Of a stretch of DNA of 64,000 nucleotides, positions 28,690 to 37,724 are shown piece after piece. Where the stretch lies: positions 1-64,000 of the forward strand of contig NZ_CP127251.1 of assembly GCF_030285925.1 (NCBI RefSeq). The letters run 5' to 3'. The notes under the pieces were generated by a model that saw only the letters and a program-made list of their open reading frames with translations, had not been told where the DNA came from and did no database searches. This DNA comes from Devosia sp. YIM 151766. GTDB lineage: Bacteria > Pseudomonadota > Alphaproteobacteria > Rhizobiales > Devosiaceae. Each line of letters opens with the position of its first letter. Positions within the stretch are counted from its first letter, which is position 1. Position numbers and translations under genes: made by a program.

Positions 28690-28776
28690 CTCATCCGGCG
28701 CTTCGCGCCAGCTTCTCCCCTAGGGGGAGAAGAACAGGAATGCTGCGCCCTCTTATTGCTCTCCCATCGGGGAGAG
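28690..28776. repeat. Compound intergenic repeat upstream of tsaB
   Basis: Three short hairpins are packed together: GGCGC-TTC-GCGCC near 28698, CTTCTCCCC / GGGGAGAAG (28712-28732) and CTCTCCC / GGGAGAG (28759-28776). The wording (CCCCTCATCCGGCGC, then CTTCTCCCC) is like the mosaic intergenic repeats common in Hyphomicrobiales. It lies in the 262-base divergent gap between lnt and tsaB. Confidence 0.6.
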
Positions 28777-28822
28777 GTGGATCGGCCGCAGGTCGAGACG
28801 GGTGAGGGGGATGCGAGGCAGT

Positions 28823-29434
28823 ATGACCCAGCCAGTGACCCTTGCCATCGACACCGCCGCGCCGCGCCTGCAATTGGCCGTTGTGCTGCCGGATGGCCGG
28901 ACCGATATCCTGGTCGAAGACATCGCCAAGGGTCATGCCGAAATCCTTTTCGACCGGCTGGCGACCCTTTTGGCGCGCAACGATCTCGCCTATGAAAATA
29001 TCGAGCGCGTCGCCGTCACCACCGGCCCCGGTTCCTTTACCGGCTTGCGCATCGGTCTTTCAGCGGCCCGCGGCCTGGGCCTGGCGCGAAAGGTTCCGGT
29101 TCTCGGCATTCCCAGCCTGCTGGCGGTTTCGCTCGCCGCGTCCTCCGGCCCGGTCGCCGTCTTGCTCGATGCGCGACGCGGCGAGGCCTATTTCGAAACC
29201 TTCCCGGGCCCGGGAATTCTCGGCAGCGGCCCCCGCCTGCTGCCCATCGAGACCGCCCGCGCCGCCATCCCAGCCGATGCGACGCTCCTCGAAACGCCCT
29301 TTGCCGATATCGGCGCCATGGCGCGCTTCGCCGCCGGGGCCGATCCGCTGACCTTCCCGCCCCATGCCGCCTATATCCGCGACGCCGATGCCAAGCCGCA
29401 GGATGCGGCGCGCATTCCGAGACGTGTGCCATGA
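28823..29434 (+). CDS. tsaB: tRNA threonylcarbamoyladenosine biosynthesis protein TsaB
   Basis: TsaB partners TsaD and TsaE in making t6A37 on tRNAs that read ANN codons. The 203-residue protein has the ASKHA-type N-terminus LAIDTAAPRLQLAVV and the conserved block VAVTTGPGSFTGLRIGLSAARGLGLA near 70-95, then VLLDARRGEAYFE. ATG 28823 is the family start; ATG 28811, just after GAGGGGG, is an alternative. rimI overlaps its stop by four bases, the usual tsaB-rimI pairing. Confidence 0.93.
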   Translation: MTQPVTLAIDTAAPRLQLAVVLPDGRTDILVEDIAKGHAEILFDRLATLLARNDLAYENIERVAVTTGPGSFTGLRIGLSAARGLGLARKVPVLGIPSLLAVSLAASSGPVAVLLDARRGEAYFETFPGPGILGSGPRLLPIETARAAIPADATLLETPFADIGAMARFAAGADPLTFPPHAAYIRDADAKPQDAARIPRRVP

Positions 29435-29910
29435 TGAAATTCTGGATGGCTCCGGGCGGGCTGCATATCGAGCCGGGCGAGACCCGGGACGCCAAGGATC
29501 TGGCGCGCATCCATGGCCAGAGCTTTTATCGCGGCTGGCCGAGCGAGGAATTCGAGCGCTTCCTCGCCGACAAGGCCAGTCCGGTCTATATCGCCTGCGA
29601 TGCGCGCCGCCGCATTGCCGGTTTCGCGCTGATCCGCAATGTTGCCGACGAATCCGAATTGCTCACCATCGCCGTCGATCCGAAATGGCGCGGCAAGGGG
29701 CTGGGGCGCGCGCTGATGGAGGCGGTCTTTGCCGATCTCCTGCTATCGCCGGCCCGCTGCATGTTCCTCGAAGTGGACGAGCAGAACCAGCCGGCCATCC
29801 GCCTTTATGAAAAGCTCGGCTTTGCCACCATCTCGTCGCGAAAAGGCTATTATCCGCGCCCCGACGGCTCGGCGGCCACCGCGCTTGTCATGGCGCGCGA
29901 TCTTGGCTAA
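29431..29910 (+). CDS. rimI: Ribosomal-protein-alanine N-acetyltransferase RimI
   Basis: RimI is a GNAT enzyme that acetylates the N-terminal alanine of ribosomal protein S18. The 159-residue protein shows the acetyl-CoA-binding motif DPKWRGKGLGRALMEAVF near residue 88, preceded by the beta strand ELLTIAV, and the later VDEQNQPAIRLYEKLGF. The ATG overlaps the tsaB stop (ATGA), which supports both the start and the RimI assignment. Confidence 0.9.
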   Translation: MMKFWMAPGGLHIEPGETRDAKDLARIHGQSFYRGWPSEEFERFLADKASPVYIACDARRRIAGFALIRNVADESELLTIAVDPKWRGKGLGRALMEAVFADLLLSPARCMFLEVDEQNQPAIRLYEKLGFATISSRKGYYPRPDGSAATALVMARDLG

Positions 29911-29946
29911 CCCCGTCGAACCGACCACCCGCATGGGAGCGCTGGC

Positions 29947-30381
29947 GTGACCAAGAACCCGTCCGAGCCGACCCTCGAAGAAGCCTGCGTGGCGCGCGGC
30001 ATGCGCATGACCGAGCAGCGCCGCATCATCGCGCGCGTCATCGAGGACGCCTCCGACCATCCCGATGTCGAGGAGCTTTATCGCCGCGCCTCGGCGCTGG
30101 ACCCGCGCATTTCGCTGTCCACCGTCTATCGCACGGTCAATCTGTTCGAAGAGGCGGGGCTGGTCACCAAGCACGATTTCAAGGATGGCCGCGCCCGGTT
30201 CGAGCTGATCCCCGACGAGCATCACGACCATCTCATCGATATTCGCTCCGGCACGGTGATCGAATTCCGCAACGAGGAAATCGAGGCCATCCAGGAAGTG
30301 ATCGCCAAGCGGCTCGGTTACAAGCTGGTCGATCACCGGCTCGAACTCTATGCCGTGCCGATCGACGATAAGAAAGCCTGA
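29947..30381 (+). CDS. fur: Fur-family metal-responsive repressor (Fur/Mur)
   Basis: The 144-residue regulator has the winged-helix DNA-binding region (GMRMTEQRRIIARVIEDASDHPDVEELYRRA ... STVYRTVNLFEEAGLV) and the metal-binding segment DEHHDHLIDIRSGTVIEF. In Hyphomicrobiales the Fur-like gene beside rimI and plsC is usually the manganese-responsive Mur, while iron control passes to Irr and RirA; sequence alone does not separate them. It lacks the C-terminal CxxC pairs of many Fur proteins. GTG 29947 has GGAG eight bases upstream. Confidence 0.88.
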   Translation: MTKNPSEPTLEEACVARGMRMTEQRRIIARVIEDASDHPDVEELYRRASALDPRISLSTVYRTVNLFEEAGLVTKHDFKDGRARFELIPDEHHDHLIDIRSGTVIEFRNEEIEAIQEVIAKRLGYKLVDHRLELYAVPIDDKKA

Positions 30382-30393
30382 GGCGGCTGACAC

Positions 30394-31212
30394 ATGATTT
30401 TCAGGACGCTGTTCTTCATTTTCGTCTTGGTGCCGTTCCTCGTGGTGGTGATTCCGCTCCAGGCGCTGATCCTGCTCTTGCGCCTGCCCTTCTGGCCGGT
30501 GCTACCGCGGCTCTTTCACCGGCTCGGCTGCGTGTTTCTGGGCCTGCGGGTGCAGGTCATCGGCGCCGCCTCCACCGGCCGGCCGACTCTGCTCGTGTCC
30601 AACCACATTTCCTGGACCGATATCGTCGCCATCGGTTCGGTGGCCGATGTCACTTTCGTGGCCAAGCGCGAAGTGGGCGAATGGCCCTTTGTCGGCATGA
30701 TGGCCAATTTGCAGCGCACCATCTATGCCGACCGCGGCCGCCGCTCGGCAACCGGGCGCACCGCCCGGGCCATGGGCCGGCACATGGCCAGCGGCAATGC
30801 GGTCTTGCTGTTTGCCGAGGGTCAGTCCGATATCGGCACCCATGTGCTGCCGTTCCGCTCGGCCCTGATCGGGGCGGCTCAGCACGCCATGATCGATGCC
30901 GGCGCCAGGGATGTGGTCATCCAGCCGGTGACCGTGGCCTATACCAGGTTGCAGGGCCTGCCGGTCAGCCGCAACGAGCGCTCGTTGATCGCCTGGATCA
31001 AGTCCAAATCGGTCGGGCAGAACATCGCCGAAATTCTCTCCGGCCCGGTCAAGGACGTCACCGTCGCCTTCGGCACGCCGATGCCGCTGAGCGAAAGCGA
31101 CAACCGCAAGGCGGTGAGCAAGGCGGCCGAAATCCAGGTGCGCGCCATGCTGGTGGCGCTCAATCGCGGCGGCAAACTCCCGGTGCAGGCCCCACTTCCG
31201 GGGAATGACTGA
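30394..31212 (+). CDS. plsC: 1-acyl-sn-glycerol-3-phosphate acyltransferase PlsC
   Basis: PlsC makes phosphatidic acid by acylating lysophosphatidate at the inner membrane. The 272-residue protein has an N-terminal hydrophobic helix (TLFFIFVLVPFLVVVIPLQALILLL). The catalytic block LLVSNHISWTDIVAIG lies near residue 68: the usual NHxSxxD is read here as NHISWTD. The substrate motif FAEGQSD lies near 145, where many relatives have FPEGTR/S. It is 12 bases after fur. An alternative role as a lyso-ornithine lipid acyltransferase (OlsA-like) is possible. Confidence 0.88.
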   Translation: MIFRTLFFIFVLVPFLVVVIPLQALILLLRLPFWPVLPRLFHRLGCVFLGLRVQVIGAASTGRPTLLVSNHISWTDIVAIGSVADVTFVAKREVGEWPFVGMMANLQRTIYADRGRRSATGRTARAMGRHMASGNAVLLFAEGQSDIGTHVLPFRSALIGAAQHAMIDAGARDVVIQPVTVAYTRLQGLPVSRNERSLIAWIKSKSVGQNIAEILSGPVKDVTVAFGTPMPLSESDNRKAVSKAAEIQVRAMLVALNRGGKLPVQAPLPGND

Positions 31213-31217
31213 CCGGC

Positions 31218-31475
31218 TCAGCCGGCCGGCGAGGCCAATTGCTGCTTGAGCCTGCCGACGATATCGGCGGCCTTGACCATCAGGCCCAGCTCGACATCGG
31301 CCTCGCTCATGCCCGCGCGCACATCCAGCCAGACCGGCACCAATAGCTCGTGCCGGATTTCCTGGCCGCCGATAGTTTCGGTCAGCACCGCCTTGACCTT
31401 GCCGGTCACACGATCTTGCAGGCGTGGATGAGGTTGGCGCTCGGCCAGGGCGATATCGATTAACTCAAGACTCAT
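31218..31475 (-). CDS. Conserved small protein of unknown function
   Basis: The 85-residue, mostly soluble protein begins MSLELIDIALAERQPHPRLQD and has a beta-rich middle (GKVKAVLTETIGGQEIRHELLVPVWL) and a C-terminal helix. ATG 31475 is preceded by GGAGCC at good spacing, which supports real translation. It is convergent with plsC, five bases apart. I do not recognise a family with a known role. Confidence 0.6.
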   Translation of the reverse strand: MSLELIDIALAERQPHPRLQDRVTGKVKAVLTETIGGQEIRHELLVPVWLDVRAGMSEADVELGLMVKAADIVGRLKQQLASPAG

Positions 31476-31649
31476 AATGGCTCCGTGGGAGCCCCCGGAG
31501 ACCTGTCTGGCCGCCGTTGGTTCACGCGGCCTTAACGTGGATGGTCCGGTGGAAGTTCTCCACAGGTGCGAGGATCGCCAGTCCTGTTGCGGAAACGCAC
31601 CAGCCCGGGAAACCGGCGGCGTTCGGCGTTCAGAGTTCTGTACTGAAAT

Positions 31650-31726
<77 letters not shown>

Positions 31727-31744
31727 GGACCGGAATTGGGCGTG

Positions 31745-31773
31745 AACCTAGTGCAAGCATGGGGAATGTGCAA
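31745..31773 (-). promoter_or_regulatory. Promoter for tRNA-Arg
   Basis: On the minus strand, TTGCAC (31773-31768) and TAGGTT (31750-31745) are separated by 17 bases. The -10 box is 18 bases before the mature tRNA. Confidence 0.6.
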
Positions 31774-31908
31774 CTGGCCAAATGCGAGCGTTGGGGATGG
31801 TGCCGCATGGGCGGAAGAACCGGTACGCTGACGCGGATTGGCGGTTGGGTTAGGGACATGGAGAGGCCCGCTATCGGGGCGGGCCGGCGGGATCGGAGAG
31901 GGGGATCG

Positions 31909-32511
31909 ATGACGACGATCGAGGGGCCCGATGGCCTGCATCGCTGCCGCTGGTGCGCCGGGGCGGCGGAATTGCTGCCCTATCACGATCGGGAATGGGG
32001 CTTTCCGGTCGGCGACGACAGGCGGCTCTTCGAAAAGCTCAGCCTAGAAGCCTTCCAGTCCGGCTTGAGCTGGCGCACCATTCTCAACAAACGGGCGGCC
32101 TTTCGCGCCGGTTTCGCGGATTTCGATATCGACAGGGTGGCGGCCTTTACCGGCGCGGATATCGCGCGCCTGCTCGCCGATCCCGGCATCGTGCGGCATC
32201 GGGCCAAGATCGAGGCGGTCATCAACAATGCGGCGCGGGCCCAGGAATTGATTGCCGAAGCCGGCTCGCTCGCCGCCTTTGTCTGGCGCTACGAGGCCAG
32301 GATTGCCGCGCCACCGCAAAGCCGCAGCACCTCGCCGGAATCGGAGGCGCTGTCCCGGGCGCTGAAACAGCGCGGCTGGCGCTTTTTGGGGCCGACGACC
32401 GTTTTCGCCTTCATGCAGGCCATGGGCCTGATCAATGACCACGCCGAAGGCTGCATCAGCCGCGACAAGGCGGCGGCGATGCGTGACAGCTTCATGGTGC
32501 CGGGGCGATGA
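31909..32511 (+). CDS. tag: DNA-3-methyladenine glycosylase I
   Basis: Tag removes 3-methyladenine from alkylated DNA in base-excision repair. The 200-residue protein has the family zinc ligands, an N-terminal Cys (CRWC) and His (YHDREWGFPV), and a C-terminal His and Cys (NDHAEGCISRD). The helix SLEAFQSGLSWRTILNKRAAFR and the segment FLGPTTVFAFMQAMGLINDH are typical. GGAGAGGGG precedes ATG 31909; the frame is open further upstream but runs through tRNA-Arg, so that part is not coding. Confidence 0.95.
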   Translation: MTTIEGPDGLHRCRWCAGAAELLPYHDREWGFPVGDDRRLFEKLSLEAFQSGLSWRTILNKRAAFRAGFADFDIDRVAAFTGADIARLLADPGIVRHRAKIEAVINNAARAQELIAEAGSLAAFVWRYEARIAAPPQSRSTSPESEALSRALKQRGWRFLGPTTVFAFMQAMGLINDHAEGCISRDKAAAMRDSFMVPGR

Positions 32512-32534
32512 GAGGCATCCCCGTCCCGGCGCCG

Positions 32535-32972
32535 TCAGGCCGCCTTGATCACCTCGACCAATTCCACCTCGAATACCAGGTCCTGGCCGGCCAGGGGATG
32601 GTTGGCGTCGACGGTGACGCTGTGCTCGTCCACGCCGACGATTCTGATGGGCAGCATGCCGCCATCGGCGGTGCGGGCCTGCAATTGCGTGCCGATCTGC
32701 GGGTCGATGCCCGATGGCATCTTGGCGCGGTCGAGTTGCTGGATGGCCTCCTCGCGGCGCGGGCCATAGGCCGCTTCGGCGGGAATGGTCACCGTGCTTT
32801 TCTGCCCGGTTTCCATGCCGGTCAGATGCTGTTCCAGCCCGCTGATCACCTGGCCCTGGCCAATGGTGAATTCCAGCGGCGCCCGCCCCTCGGAAGAGTC
32901 GAAACTGGTGCCGTCCAGAAGGCGGCCGGAATAATTGATGCGCACGAGATCGCCTGATTGGGCAATAGCCAT
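32535..32972 (-). CDS. FKBP-type peptidyl-prolyl isomerase, SlyD-like
   Basis: The 145-residue protein catalyses proline isomerisation during folding. It shows the FKBP pattern VRINYSGRLLDGTSFDSS, PLEFTIGQGQVISGLEQHLTGM, an IF-domain insert (IPAEAAYGPRREEAIQQL) and the C-terminal strand NHPLAGQDLVFEVELVEV. The order matches SlyD, but the His/Cys-rich metal tail is missing, as in the shorter SlpA-like forms. It is convergent with tag. Confidence 0.92.
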   Translation of the reverse strand: MAIAQSGDLVRINYSGRLLDGTSFDSSEGRAPLEFTIGQGQVISGLEQHLTGMETGQKSTVTIPAEAAYGPRREEAIQQLDRAKMPSGIDPQIGTQLQARTADGGMLPIRIVGVDEHSVTVDANHPLAGQDLVFEVELVEVIKAA

Positions 32973-33280
32973 GAGACAAGCCTTTCATGAATTTTTTTGC
33001 GGCCCGGCATCGCGCCGGGGCCATTGCATTCCGCCGCGCCGGACATGGGCCAGCCCGATATCGGCGAGCATAGTTTTGAGCGCTGCGCGACGGCGGAACC
33101 TCAGTCTAGGGCCTGAAACATGGCTGTAAACCTTGATGCCGCCAGCCCCCTTGCCACGGGCCTCTCGGGCCTTGCCGGGGCCGGCAAGGCTTGCCGCACC
33201 GTCGTATTTCCGCCATCAAGCCGCCGTGTTTGGCGTTTAGCCGCCTGAGACGAGGGACGAAGGTGGATGAAGGAATGCTC
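32973..33280. other. Intergenic region, no gene recognised
   Basis: These 308 bases separate the divergent FKBP isomerase and lytic transglycosylase genes. I see no RNA gene, repeat or convincing open frame; it should contain two promoters, but no clear -35/-10 pair stands out. Confidence 0.5.
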
Positions 33281-33856
33281 ATGATGGCTCGGCCGTTCCC
33301 CCTGATCGGCGCCCTGGCCCTGGCGCTGACGCTTGGCGGCTGCTCGGCCGCGGGCATCACGCCGCTGCCCGGCGGCAAGTCGGCCACGGCCGCCATTGCC
33401 TCGGCCGCGCCGGCAATCCCCGAAACCCCGGCGGGCCATGTGCCCGCCGCCGATGCGGTGCCCCGTGCCGCCGAGGATTTCGTCATGGCCTATGCCGACG
33501 GCAATCGCGGCGAGCTCGATGGACTCATCGCTCATTATTCCGGGCAATACGCTGTGCCCGAGCATTTGGTGCGCCGCGTCATCCTGCGCGAAAGCGGCTA
33601 TAATTCCGCCGCTCGCAATGGCCCCTATTACGGGCTGATGCAGATCAGCCACGCCACGGCGCGCGGCATGGGCTTTGCCGGCGAACCCGCCGCCCTGCTC
33701 GATGCGGAAACCAATCTGCGTTATGCGGTGCGCTATCTCGCCGGCGCCTATGTCACCGCCGGCGGCAATGAGGATCGCGCCGTGCAATTTTACGCCAAGG
33801 GCTATTATTACGACGCCAAGCGGCAGGGCCTGCTGGCCCAGAGCGGATTGCGCTGA
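33281..33856 (+). CDS. Lytic transglycosylase-like lipoprotein (SLT domain)
   Basis: The 191-residue protein begins with a lipoprotein signal (MMARPFPLIGALALALTLGGC, lipobox LGGC). After a low-complexity Ala/Pro linker comes a single SLT domain: ILRESGYNSAARNGPYYGLMQISHATARGMGF, with the catalytic Glu in RES, then NLRYAVRYLAGAYVTAGG. It should cleave peptidoglycan glycan strands at the outer membrane. The ribosome site AAGGA favours ATG 33281; ATG 33275 and 33284 are close alternatives. Confidence 0.88.
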   Translation: MMARPFPLIGALALALTLGGCSAAGITPLPGGKSATAAIASAAPAIPETPAGHVPAADAVPRAAEDFVMAYADGNRGELDGLIAHYSGQYAVPEHLVRRVILRESGYNSAARNGPYYGLMQISHATARGMGFAGEPAALLDAETNLRYAVRYLAGAYVTAGGNEDRAVQFYAKGYYYDAKRQGLLAQSGLR

Positions 33857-33901
33857 ACCGGTTCACCGCTCCACGCGGATAAATAGCGCGTCCTTCCCGG
33901 T

Positions 33902-33930
33902 TGGTCACTCTCGCGTCAGGCGCGAGGGTG
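33902..33930. repeat. Dispersed palindrome, copy 3 (convergent junction)
   Basis: Twelve-base arms GTCACTCTCGCG and CGCGAGGGTGAC, with one G-T mismatch, flank a five-base loop. It lies between the convergent lytic transglycosylase and response regulator genes. A fragment of the second element, GGTCATTCCCGC, lies 80 bases further at 34007. Confidence 0.75.
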
Positions 33931-34059
33931 ACGAGTAGTGATCGTCCGGGCAAAGCACCCGGTCGCAGCATTTCACTCTCTTGCCGGCTCGGTCGGTTTC
34001 CCACCGGTCATTCCCGCTGCATGGCCGCCATAGCCTCTCAGCTCAAACGGAAATCCGCT

Positions 34060-34470
34060 CTACTCGACCGGCGCCGCCAGCAATTCGCCGATCTTGGCGT
34101 GGAATTCATCCTCGCGGAACGGCTTTTCCAGTCGGGGGAACTTGCAGGCAATGCCTTCGGGCAAATCGGCATAGCCGCTGGTCAGCAATACGATGAGGCC
34201 CGGATTATGCGCCAGCGCCGCCTCGGCCAGCTCCACGCCGTTCATGCCGGGCATGGAAAAATCGGTCACCAGCATATCGATATCGCCGCGCTCCCTGAGC
34301 ATGGCGAGCGCCTCGCTGGCCGAATAGGCTTCCAGCGCCACATGGCCCAGATCGCTGAGCTGATCCACCATATTGAGCGTGATCAAGGCGTCATCGTCGA
34401 CCACCAGGATGACGGCGCGGCGACCCTTTGGCGGACCCAATGTCACGAAATGTCCTTTCGGCTGCGGCAA
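34060..34470 (-). CDS. Single-domain response regulator
   Basis: The 136-residue protein is a lone CheY-like receiver. The acidic pair is in ILVVDDDALITL, the phosphoacceptor Asp in MLVTDFSMPGMNGVELAE, the Thr/Ser position in VLLTSGYADLP and the Lys in RLEKPFREDEF. There is no output domain and no kinase gene adjacent. The VVDDDALI and GYAD wording is closer to receivers linked to hybrid histidine kinases than to DivK. Its partner is unknown. Confidence 0.88.
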   Translation of the reverse strand: MPQPKGHFVTLGPPKGRRAVILVVDDDALITLNMVDQLSDLGHVALEAYSASEALAMLRERGDIDMLVTDFSMPGMNGVELAEAALAHNPGLIVLLTSGYADLPEGIACKFPRLEKPFREDEFHAKIGELLAAPVE

Positions 34471-34776
34471 CCGGTTTTCGGAAGGCGGGACAATCCCCTT
34501 CCTTTCGCCTTGGGCTTTAGACTATGAAAATGGCAAAGTTGGGTCTGGCGCGGCCCATGATCGAACGTCTCCGGCTTCCCGCGTCAACGCCATTGCCGGC
34601 CGGGCGTGGACAGCGCGGCCGGCGAGGGCGCGGAGCGGGCGGCTTCCCCGGGGCGGAGGCCGCGCCTGTGAGAAAATCCCGGACATGTCGTCCTGCTGAC
34701 AGGGCCGGACAAAAATGGCTGCCATGCTTGCGCCCGAAGCGCTAGTCTCGCCGCCAGAACCAAGAGGAATCGTCTT
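34471..34776. other. Intergenic region, no gene recognised
   Basis: These 306 bases lie between the divergent response regulator and polA. An open frame at 34524-34745 exists, but its Arg/Gly/Pro-rich composition looks non-coding. No RNA or repeat was recognised. Confidence 0.5.
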
Positions 34777-37698
34777 ATGCACCTGCTGCTCGTTGACGGC
34801 TCGGGCTATATCTTCCGCGCCTTCCACGCTTTGCCGCCGCTCAGCCGCAAATCGGACGGTCTGCCGGTGGGCTGTGTCCAAGGCTTCTGCAACATGCTGT
34901 TCAAGCTGACCCAGGACATGGACGGCGACGAGGCGCCCACCCATATGGCGGTCATTTTCGATGCCAAGGGCAAGACCTTCCGCGACGACATCTATCCCCA
35001 ATACAAGGCCCAGCGTCCCCCGGCGCCGGAAGAACTCGTCCCCCAATTTCCGCTCACCCGTTCGGCCACCCGCGCCTTTTCCATTCCCTCCATCGAAATG
35101 GAGGGCTGGGAGGCCGACGACATCATGGCCACCTATGCCTGCATGGCCAAGGATGCCGGCTGGAAGGTGACCATCGCCTCTTCCGACAAGGACCTGATGC
35201 AATTGGTGGAGCCCGATGGCTCGATCCGCCTGCTCGACACCATTCCCCGTCCCGGCCAGCCGCCGCTGCGCTGGATCGGGCCCGATGAGGTGATGGCCAA
35301 GTTCGGCGTGACACCGGACAAGGTCGTCGACGTGCAGGCCTTGTGCGGCGACAGCGTCGACAATGTTCCGGGGGTGCCGGGCATCGGCGTCAAGACCGCC
35401 GCCGAGCTGATCAATCTCTATGGCGATCTGGAAACCCTGCTGGCGCGGGCCGATGAGATCAGGCAGCCCGCCCGGCGGCAGCGGCTGCTCGACCATGCCG
35501 AACTGGCGCGCATCTCCAAGCGCCTGGTGACGCTGGAGCAGCAGGTGCCGGTCACGATTGATCTCGACGGCCTGCTTCGCCAGCCGATCAGCCCCTCGGC
35601 GTTGTTCCCCTTTCTCAAGGCGATGGAATTCGCCAGCATCACCAAGCGTCTCGGGGCGCTGCTCGAAGCCAATCCGGACGATTTCGAGCCCGATCCGGCG
35701 CTCAAGGCCGGCGGCACCGAGCAAATTCCCGGAGCGCCGCAAAAATCCACCTCGCTGTCGGTGGCCAAGGCCAAGCTCGCCGCCAATGTGGTGCCCGGCA
35801 CCGGGCCGGCCCGCCACGCCGCCCAAGAGCATGCGCGCATCAAGGCCATCCCGGTCGATCACGATGCCTATGAGGTGGTGACCACGCCCGACCAGCTCGC
35901 CCGCTGGATCGAGAAGATCATGTCGAAGGGCTATTGCGCCATCGACATCGAGACCACGAGCCTCGATCCGCAGCAGGCCGATCTCGTCGGCATCTGCCTC
36001 GCCACCGAGATCGGCGAGGGCTGCTATATCCCGGTGGGCCATGCCAAGCCGGGCGATCTGCTGAGCGGAGGCGGACTGGTCGAGGGGCAATTGCCCGTCG
36101 GCTTCGTGCTCGACAGCCTCAAGCCGGTGCTGCAGGACAAGTCCATCCTCAAGATCGGACAGAACACCAAATACGACATGGAAGTGTTGAGCCGCTACGG
36201 CATCGCCATGGCGCCGATCGACGACACCATGCTCATCTCCTATGCGCTGGACGGCCCGCGCTATAACGGGCTCGACGTGCTGGCCGAGCATTGGCTGGAT
36301 CACAAGACCATCACCTTCGCCGCGCTGGCCGGCACCGGCAAGGCGCAGAAGAGCTTCGACCAGCTCGACATCGCCGCCGCCGCCCGCTATGGCGCCGAGG
36401 ATGCCGATATCACCCTGCGGCTCTGGCAGGTGCTGAAGCCGCGCCTCGCCGCCGAAAATGCCACCACGCTCTACGAGACCATCGAGCGCCCGCTGGCCCC
36501 GGTTCTGGCCCGCATGGAAGCGCGTGGCATCATGGTCGACCGGCAGATTCTCGCCCGGCTCTCGGGCGATTTCGCCCAGCGCGCCGCCGCCTTCGAGGCG
36601 GAAGCCTTCGAGCTGGCCGGGCAGAGCTTCAATCTCGGCTCGCCCAAGCAATTGGGTGAAATCCTGTTCGAGAAGATGGGGCTGGACGGCGGCAGCAAGA
36701 CCAAGACCGGCGCCTGGTCCACCGGCGCCGATGTGCTGGAAGATCTGGCGCTCAAAGGCGTGCCGCTGGCCCGCACCATTGTCGACTGGCGCCAGCTCAC
36801 CAAGCTCAAGGGCACCTATACCGACGCCCTGCCCACCTATATCAATCCGCGCACCGGGCGCGTGCACACCTCCTATAGCCAGGCCAGCGTGCTGACCGGG
36901 CGGCTCTCCTCCAACGATCCCAATCTACAGAATATCCCGATACGCACCGAGGATGGCCGCAAGATCCGCCGGGCCTTCATCGCCCCGCCGGGCAAGATGC
37001 TGATCTCCGCCGATTATTCCCAGATCGAATTGCGCGTCCTCGCCCATATCGCCGATATACAGGCGCTCAAGGATGCCTTCGAGGAAGGCCTGGACATTCA
37101 CGCCATGACCGCCTCCGAAATGTTCAACGTGCCGGTGGAGGGCATGCCCAGCGAAGTGCGCCGCCGCGCCAAGGCGATCAATTTCGGCATCATCTACGGC
37201 ATTTCGGCCTTCGGTCTCGCCAACCAGCTCGGCATCGCCCGCAGCGAGGCCGGCGATTATATCAAGACCTATTTCGAGCGTTTCCCCGGCATCAAGGATT
37301 ATATGGCCGCCCAGAAGCTGAAAGTGAAAGCCGATGGCCATGTGATGACCATTTTCGGCCGCCGCATCCAGTTCCCCAATGCCAATTCCGGCAATCCGAG
37401 CGAACGCGCCTTCGTCGAACGCGCCTCGATCAACGCCCCCATCCAGGGCAGCGCCGCCGATATCATCCGCCGCGCCATGATCCGCATGGAAAGCGAATTG
37501 AACCAGGCCGGCATCGAGGCCGACATGCTGTTGCAGGTCCATGACGAACTGATCTTCGAAGTCCCCGAAGGCACCGAAGATCGGGCGATCCCGGTCATCA
37601 GGCAGGTGATGGAAGGCGCCGCCGAGCCCGCGGTGCGGCTCAGCGTGCCGATCCGGGTGGACGCCAAGGCGGCCCGGAACTGGGACGAGGCGCATTAG
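34777..37698 (+). CDS. polA: DNA polymerase I
   Basis: PolA fills gaps in repair and removes Okazaki primers. The 973-residue protein has all three domains. The 5'-3' nuclease (about 1-290) starts HLLLVDGSGYIFRAFHALPPL and includes GWEADDIMATYA and the helix-hairpin GVPGIGVKTAAELI. The 3'-5' exonuclease (about 360-560) keeps the acidic residues in CAIDIETTSLDP. The polymerase has ISADYSQIELRVLAHI (motif A), RRRAKAINFGIIYG (motif B) and LLQVHDELIFEVP (motif C). Because the proofreading acidic residues are present, this is the three-activity form. Confidence 0.97.
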   Translation: MHLLLVDGSGYIFRAFHALPPLSRKSDGLPVGCVQGFCNMLFKLTQDMDGDEAPTHMAVIFDAKGKTFRDDIYPQYKAQRPPAPEELVPQFPLTRSATRAFSIPSIEMEGWEADDIMATYACMAKDAGWKVTIASSDKDLMQLVEPDGSIRLLDTIPRPGQPPLRWIGPDEVMAKFGVTPDKVVDVQALCGDSVDNVPGVPGIGVKTAAELINLYGDLETLLARADEIRQPARRQRLLDHAELARISKRLVTLEQQVPVTIDLDGLLRQPISPSALFPFLKAMEFASITKRLGALLEANPDDFEPDPALKAGGTEQIPGAPQKSTSLSVAKAKLAANVVPGTGPARHAAQEHARIKAIPVDHDAYEVVTTPDQLARWIEKIMSKGYCAIDIETTSLDPQQADLVGICLATEIGEGCYIPVGHAKPGDLLSGGGLVEGQLPVGFVLDSLKPVLQDKSILKIGQNTKYDMEVLSRYGIAMAPIDDTMLISYALDGPRYNGLDVLAEHWLDHKTITFAALAGTGKAQKSFDQLDIAAAARYGAEDADITLRLWQVLKPRLAAENATTLYETIERPLAPVLARMEARGIMVDRQILARLSGDFAQRAAAFEAEAFELAGQSFNLGSPKQLGEILFEKMGLDGGSKTKTGAWSTGADVLEDLALKGVPLARTIVDWRQLTKLKGTYTDALPTYINPRTGRVHTSYSQASVLTGRLSSNDPNLQNIPIRTEDGRKIRRAFIAPPGKMLISADYSQIELRVLAHIADIQALKDAFEEGLDIHAMTASEMFNVPVEGMPSEVRRRAKAINFGIIYGISAFGLANQLGIARSEAGDYIKTYFERFPGIKDYMAAQKLKVKADGHVMTIFGRRIQFPNANSGNPSERAFVERASINAPIQGSAADIIRRAMIRMESELNQAGIEADMLLQVHDELIFEVPEGTEDRAIPVIRQVMEGAAEPAVRLSVPIRVDAKAARNWDEAH

Positions 37699-37724
37699 CG
37701 ATCCTGCCGCGACCAGGCGGGCGA

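Noticed and set aside
34060..34470. DivK as the identity of the single-domain response regulator
   Set aside because: The sequence around the active site and its neighbours do not match DivK; it is closer to receivers that accompany hybrid kinases.
34524..34745. Possible small gene upstream of polA
   Set aside because: No ribosome binding site, Arg/Gly/Pro-rich composition and no recognisable motif.
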